Notes: generated by a model not told the origin, from the letters alone. 64,000 nt of DNA from Bacillus manliponensis (GCF_000712595.1 NZ_JOTN01000009.1:62001-126000), one strand, 5' to 3'. Shown: positions 26,467 through 35,168, counted from the first letter of the stretch. Numbers and translations: made by a program.

Positions 26467-26478
26467 GCCATATATTAT

Positions 26479-26682
26479 TTATTTTTGGAATCCGCCAAGG
26501 CTTTGCTCAGCCATTGCTACTAAACGTTTTGTAATTTCTCCACCTACAGAGCCGTTAGCACGAGATGTAGAATCAGCACCTAATTGTACGCCGAATTCTT
26601 GAGCGATTTCATACTTCATTTGATCGATTGCAGCTGTTGCGCCAGGTACTACTAATTGATTGTAAGAACTTTGGTTTGCCAT
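26479..26682 (-). CDS. sspB: Small acid-soluble spore protein, alpha/beta type
   Basis: 67 residues with the full SASP pattern: [57 protein letters not shown]. The GPR protease cut site lies in EIAQEFGV. Coats spore DNA and protects it from UV and heat; degraded at germination. Several paralogs exist per B. cereus genome; the symbol is taken from synteny (B. subtilis sspB sits beside the yhe genes). AGGAGG ribosome site; forespore sigma-G promoter at 26794-26822. Confidence 0.93.
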   Translation of the reverse strand: MANQSSYNQLVVPGATAAIDQMKYEIAQEFGVQLGADSTSRANGSVGGEITKRLVAMAEQSLGGFQK

Positions 26683-26722
26683 AGGAATATATCCTCCTTA
26701 TAGGTTAGAAAATTTTTTGGTT

Positions 26723-26770
26723 GGATTAGCTGGATTTGAACCAGATTATCGCCCCGTTTGGCGCTAATCC
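26723..26770 (-). ncRNA. tRNA-like fold in the SASP gene leader
   Basis: Minus strand reads GGATTAG, a CGCC...GGGCG hairpin, ATAAT, CTGG-TTCAAAT-CCAG, CTAATCC. A perfect 7-bp acceptor-like stem closes two hairpins, one with the canonical T-arm consensus GGTTCAAATCC and a 7-base loop; anticodon arm is missing and A-ACCA follows. It lies downstream of the sigma-G promoter, so it should be part of the mRNA leader. Confidence 0.55.
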
Positions 26771-26793
26771 ATCGGTTAAGGTGAATGTACTTA

Positions 26794-26822
26794 TAGTATG
26801 GTTGATGGTGAAAAAGATATAC
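26794..26822 (-). promoter_or_regulatory. Sigma-G promoter of the SASP gene
   Basis: Minus strand: GTATA (26818-26822), 17-bp spacer, CATACTA (26794-26800), matching the sigma-G -10 consensus CATnnTA. Leader of about 105 nt. Confidence 0.7.
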
Positions 26823-26946
26823 GAAAATAGGATTTTGTAATTTATGTAAAAAAATCTTGAATTTGTATTTTGCTGTTTACATAGTAATGTTTTCGTTTCA
26901 CATACTATATGTGAAAACGACTGAAATCGATTTGGGGGGAGTATAT

Positions 26947-27192
26947 ATGGCTATATGTCCATTTTGTAATGGATTGCAACAGGAACAACATACATGTGCA
27001 AACTGCATGAATACACTGCAAGACTACGGAAAAGTTGTTGATTATATTGATGATTATAGTGCTTATATGGATCAAGAGTTGTTAACAGCTGTTGATGGAC
27101 TTACCGTGAATAACTCACAGCGGTATTGTATGCATGTCATGTACTGCGGGGCGTGCGGGCAGCAAACAGAAGTAGCGATTGCTCTTATATAA
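26947..27192 (+). CDS. Small zinc-ribbon-like protein, unknown function
   Basis: 81 residues from ATG 26947 (GGGGGGAG upstream). Two CxxC knuckles at the N-terminus (CPFCNGLQQEQHTCANC, about 4-20) and a third CxxC near the C-terminus (YCGACG, about 69-74) suggest zinc binding. The middle is acidic (VDYIDDYSAYMDQELL). In B. subtilis the corresponding place between sspB and yheD holds yheE, but I see no reason to equate them. An upstream ATG at 26857 has no ribosome site. Confidence 0.75.
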   Translation: MAICPFCNGLQQEQHTCANCMNTLQDYGKVVDYIDDYSAYMDQELLTAVDGLTVNNSQRYCMHVMYCGACGQQTEVAIALI

Positions 27193-27226
27193 AAAATCCG
27201 TCTCGATTATGTGAGACGGATTTTTC
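27193..27226 (+). terminator. Terminator of the zinc-ribbon gene
   Basis: AAAATCCGTCTC pairs with GAGACGGATTTT followed by T. Confidence 0.88.
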
Positions 27227-27235
27227 TAGTTTCAT

Positions 27236-27391
27236 TTTATCCTGCTATTTGCGGGCTGTAAGACTCTACCTCAAAACTTGAGAGAAGCGAAGAAGGTTAG
27301 GTGGGAGACAAACAGCCCGTAAATGCCCGATTGGTCGGGCTAACAATCAGTGGGGATGGAGAAAACCCCACTGATTGAAGTTTCACTTTAT
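27236..27391. mobile_element. bcr1-type repeat with TTTAT target duplication
   Basis: A 146-bp non-coding element (27241-27386) flanked by TTTAT direct repeats (27236-27240, 27387-27391). It contains nested inverted repeats: GGGCTGT with ACAGCCC, GCCCGA with TCGGGC, and CAGTGGGG with CCCCACTG. Size, nested palindromes and TTTAT duplication agree with the bcr1 family of the B. cereus group as I know it. The right end touches the 3' end of the yheC/D gene, whose last codons lie inside the target duplication. Confidence 0.75.
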
Positions 27392-28738
27392 CGGGCTTGA
27401 AAAGCGTTCTGTTAAATAAATCGCATACTCACAAAATAGTTGTTTCGTTAGCGCGTTACTGCTTTGTAATTTCTCATTTTGGAATACAGTTCTTCCTGGC
27501 TTTGAATTTGCTTCAAATAGCCAAATGTGTCCGTTTTTATCAAGGCCGAGATCAAAGCCAATTTCCCCAATGTGGCCCTGTACATGTTTATCGATGAGCC
27601 CACTAATATATAATGCTGCATTTGCTAACATATTTGTTACCCGTCTACATATTTGTTCGTCTTCAAAGATTTCATGAAGTAATTTAATTTCGCCACCACT
27701 TCTTACATGCGTTGTAACGCTTCCTTTTCCACCTAGTTTCGCGACCATCGTACTTACTGTCCAAACTCCTGCCCGGTTTTTATTTGTATGAATTCGAAAA
27801 TCGACAGCTTGATCGTTAATACGAAGTAAAGGAATACCTTGCTGAACGAGGAATGTATTTAAATCATAACCTTGTAATAAGTGATTTATTAATACTTCTA
27901 GCGAACGATATTTTCGTAATTTATTTGTGTTTTCATCGCGATAGCGGCAATAATACATATTATCTTTACGTGAATAATGAATTTGATGAATACCGTTTCC
28001 AAAGCTTCCGTGAATAGGTTTCATATATACGTTATCATGACGGGAGAGAAATCCTTCTATTTGGTCAAAGTTTTGGAAGCGCTCTGTTTCTGGTAATAAT
28101 GTTGCAGCGATTTTATCTAATATAAGTACGCGGTATATGTTCCATTTGTTAAAAAAACCTGGGTTAAATAGTGGAATTGAAAATTCTGTTTGTAGCCGTT
28201 TCTTAATTTGCATAATAGGACGATAAAGTTCAGCTTTTCGGTTTGGAAGTCGATCATAAATGACATTTGGAAAAGGAACGTCAAACTGTTTCCATTCATT
28301 CTCATGATAAAAATAGCCATGTATCGTTTTTTCTTCCCAGTTAATGTGTTGCCCACCAAATAGAAAAATAAAAGGGTGAGCGTCTCCAGATGGTGCAATA
28401 AAGTCTGCGAATATAGTCGAGCGGCCTCCTATCGGATTTTCCGTTGAATCTGTAAAGCCAGCGGTGAAAATGCCGATAAGTGGACCAAGTATAATATTGT
28501 TTTCTTTTATAAAAACATGCATCTGTGCGGCGAAAGGTAAATGAAGTTCTTTAGCAAGTGATGTGCCAATACGAATGTGTGATGTTGTTGTGTAGTTGAT
28601 GTTGATGTCCTTGCAGCTTACAGACTTTGTGCCAAAATAAATAGAGTGTAGTGGAACGATGTTAGAAAATATGTAAGGTAAAGAGAGAGCTGTTTCGTTT
28701 TGTTCATCAATTTCGAGTGTGAAAATGAGGTCTTTCAA
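27383..28738 (-). CDS. YheC/YheD-family ATP-grasp spore coat-associated protein
   Basis: 451 residues from a TTG at 28738 with a perfect AAAGGAGG ribosome site. The C-terminal ~250 residues show the YheC/D ATP-grasp (LPETERFQNFDQIEGFLSRHDNVYMKPIHGSFGNGIHQI, VQQGIPLLRINDQAVDFRIHTNKNRAGVW, GEIGFDLGLDKNGHIWLFEANSKPGR). B. subtilis has yheC and yheD side by side; here there is one gene. Likely mother-cell function on the spore surface; substrate unknown. Its stop and last residues come from, or abut, the bcr1-type insertion, which may have replaced the native C-terminus. Confidence 0.88.
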   Translation of the reverse strand: MKDLIFTLEIDEQNETALSLPYIFSNIVPLHSIYFGTKSVSCKDININYTTTSHIRIGTSLAKELHLPFAAQMHVFIKENNIILGPLIGIFTAGFTDSTENPIGGRSTIFADFIAPSGDAHPFIFLFGGQHINWEEKTIHGYFYHENEWKQFDVPFPNVIYDRLPNRKAELYRPIMQIKKRLQTEFSIPLFNPGFFNKWNIYRVLILDKIAATLLPETERFQNFDQIEGFLSRHDNVYMKPIHGSFGNGIHQIHYSRKDNMYYCRYRDENTNKLRKYRSLEVLINHLLQGYDLNTFLVQQGIPLLRINDQAVDFRIHTNKNRAGVWTVSTMVAKLGGKGSVTTHVRSGGEIKLLHEIFEDEQICRRVTNMLANAALYISGLIDKHVQGHIGEIGFDLGLDKNGHIWLFEANSKPGRTVFQNEKLQSSNALTKQLFCEYAIYLTERFSSPIK

Positions 28739-28936
28739 TGTTCGAGATCCTCCTTTTGTAACCATGTATGTGTATACTGGTATACAGTGTATTTTCAACC
28801 TGTTCATGTGGGATAAACCACTACATCTCATTATACTTTCGAAGAAGTAGTCATATGACTATGTGATTTGCTGGCTGGCCATGTAGGATATATAATAAAA
28901 CATACATATACTTGGAGAAATGAAAGGTTGATACTT

Positions 28937-30073
28937 ATGAATATATGGCTCAGTTTATTAGCAACGACAGGGCTTGGGGCGTTAATTGGAGGGGGAACGA
29001 ACCATTTAGCGATTAAAATGCTCTTCCGTCCGCACCAAGCAAAATATATTGGAAAATACCGTGTTCCGTTCACACCTGGATTGATTCCGAAGCGCCGCGA
29101 TGAATTAGCAGTGCAACTTGGAAAAATGGTTGTTGATCATTTATTAACACCACAAGGAATCGAAAAGAAGTTAACGGATGAAAAATTTCAGCGTGAGATT
29201 ACAGAATGGGTGCAGACAGAAGTGCATAAGCTCCTAACAAAAGAAGAAAGTTTAAGAGAAGTGTTAGAGCAATTGAAGTTAGAGCACTTAGAAGAACAAA
29301 CGGTAAAAAGAATTGAACATGTACTTTCAGAAAAGATAGCGTCCTTATTTGAAACGTATAGCACACAAACGTGGGAAGATGTTCTTCCGGTATCTGTACA
29401 TGAAAAAATAGAAGAGCATATCCCAAATGTTTCTTCATTCTTTGTTGAAAGAGCAGTACAGTTTTTTGAAAGTGTAGAAGGAAAACAAAGACTTGCGAAA
29501 ATGATTGATGAATTTTTTGCTTCCCGAGGCGCGTTATTAAATATGGTGGGGATGTTTTTAGGGAATGTAAGCTTAGTTGATCGCTTGCAACCAGAGGTTA
29601 TTAAGTTTTTAAAACAAGACGGAACAAACCAGTTGCTTACAGATGTGATGCGAAAAGAGTGGGAAAAACTAAAGGTACGTAAAGTAGAGGAAATTGAAAC
29701 GTTTCTTTCGAAAGAAAAAGTAGTTACTTCAATTACATCCGCTGTAAAAGTAGAAGAAACGGTAGCATCTTTCTTTAATAAATCAGTAGAAGAACTGTGT
29801 GAGCCAATCCGTGAAAACATAGTAAATCAACTCATTCCAAATGCGGTGAAAAAAGGTCTAAGCTGGATATCTAACAATGTGGAACAACTATTTAAACGCA
29901 TTCAATTAGCAGATATGGTAGAAAAAGAAGTTGAGACATTTTCAACAGAACGATTAGAAGATCTCGTATTATCAATTACGAAAAGTGAATTAAAGATGAT
30001 TACGTATTTAGGTGCGTTATTGGGTGGGTTAATTGGAATTGTCCAAGGGTTATTACTACTTGTTATTTCGTAA
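28937..30073 (+). CDS. yheB: DUF445 family membrane protein YheB
   Basis: 378 residues from ATG 28937. A hydrophobic N-terminal segment with [28 protein letters not shown] (typical DUF445 opening), a long amphipathic, coiled-coil-rich middle of ~300 residues, and a C-terminal hydrophobic segment ([21 protein letters not shown]). B. subtilis YheB has this design and the same neighbours. Function unknown; membrane-anchored at both ends. Divergent from the yheC/D gene. Confidence 0.92.
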   Translation: MNIWLSLLATTGLGALIGGGTNHLAIKMLFRPHQAKYIGKYRVPFTPGLIPKRRDELAVQLGKMVVDHLLTPQGIEKKLTDEKFQREITEWVQTEVHKLLTKEESLREVLEQLKLEHLEEQTVKRIEHVLSEKIASLFETYSTQTWEDVLPVSVHEKIEEHIPNVSSFFVERAVQFFESVEGKQRLAKMIDEFFASRGALLNMVGMFLGNVSLVDRLQPEVIKFLKQDGTNQLLTDVMRKEWEKLKVRKVEEIETFLSKEKVVTSITSAVKVEETVASFFNKSVEELCEPIRENIVNQLIPNAVKKGLSWISNNVEQLFKRIQLADMVEKEVETFSTERLEDLVLSITKSELKMITYLGALLGGLIGIVQGLLLLVIS

Positions 30074-30191
30074 ATAATGGAAAAGAAAGTGAAATTTCTT
30101 CACATCTTATGCATAGTTTGATATTGTAGGAAGAGTGTAAGAAGTATGTGTATAAGTTCACGAGAAAATCTCTTCTTTTAGGTTTGAAGAG

Positions 30192-30230
30192 AGGTCCCAG
30201 CCGTGTGTAGTAGCGGTTATTACCTTTTTT
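30192..30230 (+). terminator. Probable yheB terminator
   Basis: Imperfect stem GGTCCCAGCCG ... CGGTTATTACC followed by six T. Confidence 0.5.
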
Positions 30231-30336
30231 CGTCTTATTCCTTGTATGCGAGGTCAAGTGGATTTATATGATTAACATACTTTGTTGTAATGCAGAGAGG
30301 TACATATACTCTGTTATATTGAAGGAGGAATTTACA

Positions 30337-30693
30337 ATGACAAAGAACATGCATGATGTAGCATATGAATTACAAAAAGCAATCGCAGAAAACCCTGAGT
30401 TCCAAGCGTTAAAAGAGAACTACGCAGCGGTACAAAGCGAGCCAGAAACGAAGCAATTATTTGAAGAGTTCCGCGCAATGCAAATGGAATTCCAACAAAA
30501 AATGATGCAAGGTGAAGCGTTAGCGGAGGAAGACAACGTAAGAGCACAAAGCATGCTAGAGAAAATTCAACAAAACGAAAAGATCACAGCGTTAATGCAA
30601 GGTGAGCAACGTTTAAATCTACTAATTGGCGATTTAAACAAAATCATCATGAAGCCGCTTGAAGAGCTATACAGCACATATATGCAGTCTTAA
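30337..30693 (+). CDS. yheA: YlbF/YmcA-family protein YheA
   Basis: 118 residues from ATG 30337 behind GAAGGAGGAA. All-helical UPF0342/YlbF family: [64 protein letters not shown]. Related YlbF and YmcA act with YaaT on RNase Y in B. subtilis; YheA itself has no firm role. Next to yheB as in B. subtilis. Confidence 0.93.
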   Translation: MTKNMHDVAYELQKAIAENPEFQALKENYAAVQSEPETKQLFEEFRAMQMEFQQKMMQGEALAEEDNVRAQSMLEKIQQNEKITALMQGEQRLNLLIGDLNKIIMKPLEELYSTYMQS

Positions 30694-30697
30694 TATG

Positions 30698-30735
30698 GAA
30701 GACGTTCCTTTATAGAAAAAGGAGCGTCTTTTTTC
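30698..30735 (+). terminator. yheA terminator
   Basis: GAAGACGTTCCTTT pairs with AAAGGAGCGTCTTT (one mismatch) then T run. Confidence 0.85.
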
Positions 30736-30820
30736 GTTCTTACTCTAACTTGTTCTAAGTAGCGATGTTGTTTCATAAATTAGTGATAGAAAGACAGCAG
30801 TTAAGAGGAGGTTGTACAAC

Positions 30821-31678
30821 ATGATTACACGTTTGCTAGCTCTTAACATAGACGGTACGTTGCTTGTAGAAAATGGGAAGCTGTTAAAAGGTACACGCGA
30901 AGCCGTTGGATTTGTGAAAAGAAAAGGCGTCTATGTTACCTTGTTTACAAATAGAAATTTCCAGTCTGCTCATAAAATTGCTAAGACGCTAAAGTTAGAT
31001 GCAATATTAGTGACGCATGGTGGTGCTTTCGTTTCATCTTCATTAGATAAACCGTTAATTCAAAAGAAGCTGTCAGAGGAAAATACGTATAATATTGTGC
31101 AAATATTAGAGCATTTTGAATGTAATATTCGTATTGCGCATGAACGTTTTTCGATTGGAAACCGTCAGCAAAATACACCAAATTTAATTGCCCGAACAGT
31201 GTTATCAAATGCAGATCCACTTTTTTATCCTGTTCAATTTGTTGATTCATTAGGAGATGCGCTTCGGGACCGACCTATTGCTGCACCGAAAATTGACGTA
31301 ATGTTTGCAAGTAAAAGTGAAAAGGAACGAGCAGTTACAACATTACGAAAAGCATTCGAAGATATAAATATTGTAGAATGTAGCCGTGAAAAAATTGATA
31401 TACTACCAGCTAACGTTTCGAAATTACGAGGATTGCAGCTATTAGGAGAGCATCTTGGAATTGATTTAAAAGAAATGGTCGCAATTGGCGATAGCTTAGA
31501 GGATGCACAAATAATTGAATATGCCGGGCTGGGCGTTGCAATGGGGAATGCTCCAGACGAGGTGAAACAAGCGGCAGACTGGGTGACACGCTCGAATATA
31601 GAGCGCGGGGTAGAATATGTGATTAAGGAACATTTCCGTAAGCAATTTCCAATTAAATATTTGAAAAATCATTTTTAA
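30821..31678 (+). CDS. yhaX: HAD-family Cof-type protein YhaX, atypical nucleophile
   Basis: 285 residues from ATG 30821 (GAGGAGG upstream). HAD subfamily IIB (Cof) layout: motif I at residues ~7-12, C2-type cap (about 85-190), and motif IV VAIGDSLEDAQIIEYAGLGVAMGNAPDEVK (about 225-254). Motif I reads LNIDGT, with Asn (codon AAC) where the catalytic DxDGT nucleophile Asp is expected, so phosphatase activity is doubtful. Symbol from adjacency to hemZ, as in B. subtilis. Monocistronic with its own terminator. Confidence 0.8.
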   Translation: MITRLLALNIDGTLLVENGKLLKGTREAVGFVKRKGVYVTLFTNRNFQSAHKIAKTLKLDAILVTHGGAFVSSSLDKPLIQKKLSEENTYNIVQILEHFECNIRIAHERFSIGNRQQNTPNLIARTVLSNADPLFYPVQFVDSLGDALRDRPIAAPKIDVMFASKSEKERAVTTLRKAFEDINIVECSREKIDILPANVSKLRGLQLLGEHLGIDLKEMVAIGDSLEDAQIIEYAGLGVAMGNAPDEVKQAADWVTRSNIERGVEYVIKEHFRKQFPIKYLKNHF

Positions 31679-31681
31679 GTG

Positions 31682-31713
31682 AAAACCTCAAGTGTATATC
31701 TTGAGGTTTTTTT
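31682..31713 (+). terminator. yhaX terminator
   Basis: AAAACCTCAAG pairs with CTTGAGGTTTT then T run. Confidence 0.9.
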
Positions 31714-31783
31714 GTGTAATTGCGGGAAGTGTTTCCGTATTGACCAACGAACACCCTTCAAGTAAACTAAAAGGAGTTTGAAA

Positions 31784-31795
31784 ATGAAAAGGTGA
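31784..31795 (+). other. Four-codon mini-ORF before hemZ
   Basis: ATG AAA AGG TGA (Met-Lys-Arg-stop) behind AAAAGGAG. Its AAAGGTGA is itself the ribosome site of the TTG start of hemZ, three bases further on. Confidence 0.35.
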
Positions 31796-31798
31796 TAA

Positions 31799-33289
31799 TT
31801 GTTGTTAATTTCAATTAAGACATTACAAGATGATCGATTTTTACGTCCGCTTCAAAATATTAGCGGCTTATTTTTTGAGGAAAGTACGGTAGAGTTTGAG
31901 CAAAAAGATGCCAATCTAATTGTTGAGATACAAATAGAAGGAAACGTAACAGCGTCTGCTCGTTTAACAGATGTATCGACAGGAAAGACGTATGAAGAAA
32001 CGTTTTCGAAAGATTTATCAGCATTTACAGTTGAGAAAGAGCGCATGAAGCAAGTGAAACACGTTGTTTCTTATGTATATCTTTCTGTACTTCAGCAGCT
32101 TACGGGTATTGAACAAAAGTGGGGCATTTTAACAGGAGTGCGTCCAACAAAACTTCTTCATAAAATGCTGCAAAACGGTATGTCAAAAGAAGACGCACAT
32201 AAAGAACTGCGCGAAAGCTATTTAATTCATGAAGAGAAAATTGAATTATTGCAGCGTATCGTTGACTGCCAATTAGCGGTTGTACCGGACTTATACCGCT
32301 TAAAAGAGGAAGTAAGTATTTATATTGGAATTCCATTCTGCCCAACGAAATGTGCATATTGTACGTTCCCAGCTTATGCAATTAACGGCCGCCAAGGTTC
32401 TGTTGATTCATTCTTAGGTGGGTTACATTATGAAATTCGTGAAATTGGTAAATTCCTAAAAGAAAAAGGTATTAAAGTAACAACAATCTACTACGGCGGT
32501 GGTACACCAACAAGTATTACAGCTGAAGAGATGGATATGTTATATGAACAAATGTATGAAACGTTCCCTGATGTAACGAAAGTGCGCGAAGTAACGGTTG
32601 AAGCAGGGCGCCCAGATACAATTACACCAGCGAAGCTTGATGTGTTAAACAAATGGAACATTGACCGCATTAGTATTAACCCGCAGTCATACCATCAAGA
32701 AACATTAAAAGCAATCGGACGCCACCATACAGTAGAAGAAACAATTGAAAAGTACCACTTAGCACGTGAAATGGGTATGAATAACATTAACATGGACTTA
32801 ATTATCGGTCTTCCTGGTGAAGGGTTAGATATCTTTAAGCACACGTTAGCAGAAACAGAAAAGTTAATGCCAGAATCATTAACAGTTCACACATTATCAT
32901 TTAAACGCGCTTCTGAAATGACGCAAAATAAGCGTAAATATAAAGTAGCAGGCCGCGAAGAAATTACGGCGATGATGCATGAAGCAGAAGAGTGGACGAA
33001 GAAGCATGATTATCTTCCATATTATCTGTACCGCCAAAAGAACATTTTAGGTAACCTAGAAAACGTTGGTTACGCAATGCAAGGACAAGAAAGTATTTAC
33101 AACATTGTCATTATGGAAGAAGTACAATCTATCATCGGTTTAGGATGCGGTGCGTCAAGTAAGTTCGTTCACCCACAGACAGGTGCGATCACTCACTTTG
33201 CGAATCCAAAAGATCCAAAATCGTACAACGACGGTTTCGTGAAATATACAGAAGACAAGCTAAAGATTTTAGAAGAATTATTTGTATAA
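31799..33289 (+). CDS. hemZ: HemZ, radical-SAM coproporphyrinogen III oxidase-like
   Basis: 496 residues, TTG start (31799, or the next TTG at 31802) behind AAAAGGTG. A HemZ-specific N-terminal ~170 residues precede the radical-SAM core with CxxxCxxC in IPFCPTKCAYCTFPAY (about 179-194), then YYGGGTPTSI, VTVEAGRPDTI, RISINPQSYHQETLKAIGRHHT, NMDLIIGLPGEG and IIGLGCGASS. The family is the anaerobic/oxygen-independent branch near HemN; whether HemZ itself oxidises coproporphyrinogen is unsettled. Confidence 0.95.
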   Translation: MLLISIKTLQDDRFLRPLQNISGLFFEESTVEFEQKDANLIVEIQIEGNVTASARLTDVSTGKTYEETFSKDLSAFTVEKERMKQVKHVVSYVYLSVLQQLTGIEQKWGILTGVRPTKLLHKMLQNGMSKEDAHKELRESYLIHEEKIELLQRIVDCQLAVVPDLYRLKEEVSIYIGIPFCPTKCAYCTFPAYAINGRQGSVDSFLGGLHYEIREIGKFLKEKGIKVTTIYYGGGTPTSITAEEMDMLYEQMYETFPDVTKVREVTVEAGRPDTITPAKLDVLNKWNIDRISINPQSYHQETLKAIGRHHTVEETIEKYHLAREMGMNNINMDLIIGLPGEGLDIFKHTLAETEKLMPESLTVHTLSFKRASEMTQNKRKYKVAGREEITAMMHEAEEWTKKHDYLPYYLYRQKNILGNLENVGYAMQGQESIYNIVIMEEVQSIIGLGCGASSKFVHPQTGAITHFANPKDPKSYNDGFVKYTEDKLKILEELFV

Positions 33290-33320
33290 GAAGTTACCCT
33301 TTATGGGTAGCTTCTTTTTT
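33290..33320 (+). terminator. hemZ terminator
   Basis: GAAGTTACCC pairs with GGGTAGCTTC (one G-T) then six T. Confidence 0.9.
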
Positions 33321-33336
33321 AGTTTGAGAGGTGATG

Positions 33337-33462
33337 ATTTGGCCAAAATGATTGGTAATTCAGCCAAAACTGGAGAGAATTCGGTCAGAATGAAAGGGAA
33401 TTCAGCCAAAACTAAATAGAATTCAGTCAAAATTGAAATAATCCGGCCAAAATGACATCCCG
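33337..33462. repeat. Six imperfect 20-22-bp tandem repeats
   Basis: Successive units open with GATTTGGCCAAAATG, ATTCAGCCAAAACTG, ATTCGGTCAGAATGA, ATTCAGCCAAAACTA, ATTCAGTCAAAATTG and ATCCGGCCAAAATGA. No spacer between units, so it is a degenerate tandem array, not CRISPR. Confidence 0.8.
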
Positions 33463-33574
33463 CTGTAAAACAATGTCGAGAATCATCAAAAAAAGAAGGT
33501 AAAAATGTAGAGGATATGTCTATTTATAGACGAAATGATACATTTATGAAAGTTAAAAGGGGGATGAAATCTGT

Positions 33575-35131
33575 ATGTATATGACGATTGGTAGGATTTT
33601 TGATTTGGCTGTTCAAAAGTATCCCAAGAAAGAGGCATTAGTTGAACCGTTAAAAAACATTCGCTGGACATATGAAGAATGGGATAAAGAAATAAATAAA
33701 ACAGCGAATATGCTTCGAGAAGAGGGGGTTCGTAAAGGCGATTGTGTATCAGTTTACTTATACAATTCACATGAATTTGTAAACGTTTACTTCGCTTGTA
33801 TGAAAATCGGAGCAATTTTTAATCCGATTAACTTCCGTTTAAAAGCAAAGGAAGTTTCCTACATAGTACAAGATGCTTCTTCGAAAGTTGTTGTATTTGA
33901 AAAAGCTGTTGTGTCAGCAATTTCTACAATTGAGCGAGATTTCCCGCACGTATCCTTTCTATATATTGAAGATGATGTACCTTCCTATGCGACTTCTTAC
34001 CATGAAAAAGTAAATGCTGCTTCCGATGAAAAAATTGAAATCGAAATCGATGAAATGGACTATTGCTCCATGCTGTATACGAGTGGTACGACTGGGCATC
34101 CAAAGGGCGTATTACACCGTCACCGTGACATGGCTGAGCACAGTATGATTTGTACATATTATTTAAAATATGACCGCGATAGCGTTGGGCTTGCGGTAGC
34201 TCCTTTATATCACTGCGGAGAGTTAAATGCTGGTATTCTTCCGCGCGTACAAGCTGGGGCGAAAAATGTCATTCTGCATCATTTTGATACGAAAGAAGTA
34301 CTGCAAACAATTCAAGAAGAAAAAATTACGACATTTTTTGCAGCACCAACGATGTGGAATATGATGTTGCAAGAAGACTTATCAAAGTATGATCTAAAGT
34401 CGATGAGTATCGGTATTTACGGGGGCGCAGCGATGGCACCAGCACTTGTGAAAGAGTGTAAAGAGCGCCTTTATATCGACCTTGTCCAAATTTATGGGAT
34501 GACAGAAATGGGGCCAGTTGTTGCCTTTTTAGTCGAGAAAGATCAGCTAACAAAAGCGGGTTCAGCTGGAACATTATGCTTTAGCCATGAAATTCGGATC
34601 GTAAAGCCAAGTGAAGATGGGCCAGCAGAACCGGATGATGTATTACCAGCTTATGAAGTTGGTGAAATTATTTTACGTGGTCCATGTATGATGGCTGGTT
34701 ATCATAACCGAGAAGATGCAAATGCGAAGTCGATGTATAAAGGATGGTATCACTCTGGTGACCTTGGTTATTTAGACCGAGATGGCTATTTATATGTAGC
34801 GGACCGCGTTGATGATATGGTAATTAGCGGGGGCGTGAACATTTATCCGCGTGAAGTTGAAGATTTTCTCCATAGTCACGATGGTATTTTAGACGTTGCG
34901 GTACTTGGAGAACCAGATGAGCTTTGGGGTGAGCGCGTTGTTGCTGTTGTTGTAAAAAAAGATAAAGAGTTAACAGCGGAAGAGTTAGAAAGATATTGTA
35001 AAGAAAGTGATGAATTAGCTGACTACAAACGTCCACGTCATTACATTTTCGCTGATGAGTTGCCTCGTAATGCAAGCGGAAAGCTGCAAAAGTTTGTGTT
35101 ACGTAAATCGTTGAAATCTGTAAAGAAATAA
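33575..35131 (+). CDS. Acyl-CoA synthetase (AMP-binding), class I ligase
   Basis: 518 residues; ATG 33575 behind AAAGGGGG, with a second ATG two codons on. Adenylating-enzyme motifs: YTSGTTGHPKGV (about 170-181), IYGMTEMGPV (about 307-316), GWYHSGDLGYLDRDGY (about 391-406), the hinge VDDMVISGGVNIYPREVE and the catalytic Lys in NASGKLQKF near the C-terminus. Activates a carboxylic acid, probably medium/long-chain fatty acid, to its CoA ester. Stands alone; the exact substrate is not predictable. Confidence 0.9.
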   Translation: MYMTIGRIFDLAVQKYPKKEALVEPLKNIRWTYEEWDKEINKTANMLREEGVRKGDCVSVYLYNSHEFVNVYFACMKIGAIFNPINFRLKAKEVSYIVQDASSKVVVFEKAVVSAISTIERDFPHVSFLYIEDDVPSYATSYHEKVNAASDEKIEIEIDEMDYCSMLYTSGTTGHPKGVLHRHRDMAEHSMICTYYLKYDRDSVGLAVAPLYHCGELNAGILPRVQAGAKNVILHHFDTKEVLQTIQEEKITTFFAAPTMWNMMLQEDLSKYDLKSMSIGIYGGAAMAPALVKECKERLYIDLVQIYGMTEMGPVVAFLVEKDQLTKAGSAGTLCFSHEIRIVKPSEDGPAEPDDVLPAYEVGEIILRGPCMMAGYHNREDANAKSMYKGWYHSGDLGYLDRDGYLYVADRVDDMVISGGVNIYPREVEDFLHSHDGILDVAVLGEPDELWGERVVAVVVKKDKELTAEELERYCKESDELADYKRPRHYIFADELPRNASGKLQKFVLRKSLKSVKK

Positions 35132-35136
35132 GAAAG

Positions 35137-35168
35137 AAAGCATAGCCGAGGCTATGCTTTTATTTTTT
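35137..35168. terminator. Bidirectional terminator after the acyl-CoA ligase
   Basis: AAAGCATAGCC pairs with GGCTATGCTTT; T-rich on the plus side and A/T-rich on the minus side. Confidence 0.85.

Noticed and set aside
26723-26770. Functional tRNA gene
   Set aside because: The T-arm and acceptor are good but there is no anticodon arm and the total is only ~48 nt, so it cannot decode.
29188-29820. 210-codon frame on the minus strand inside yheB
   Set aside because: Antisense shadow of a well-supported gene: composition is Ser/Cys/Phe-rich as expected from reversed Lys/Glu codons, with no ribosome site.
33337-33462. CRISPR array
   Set aside because: Units are contiguous and degenerate without unique spacers, and no cas genes are nearby.
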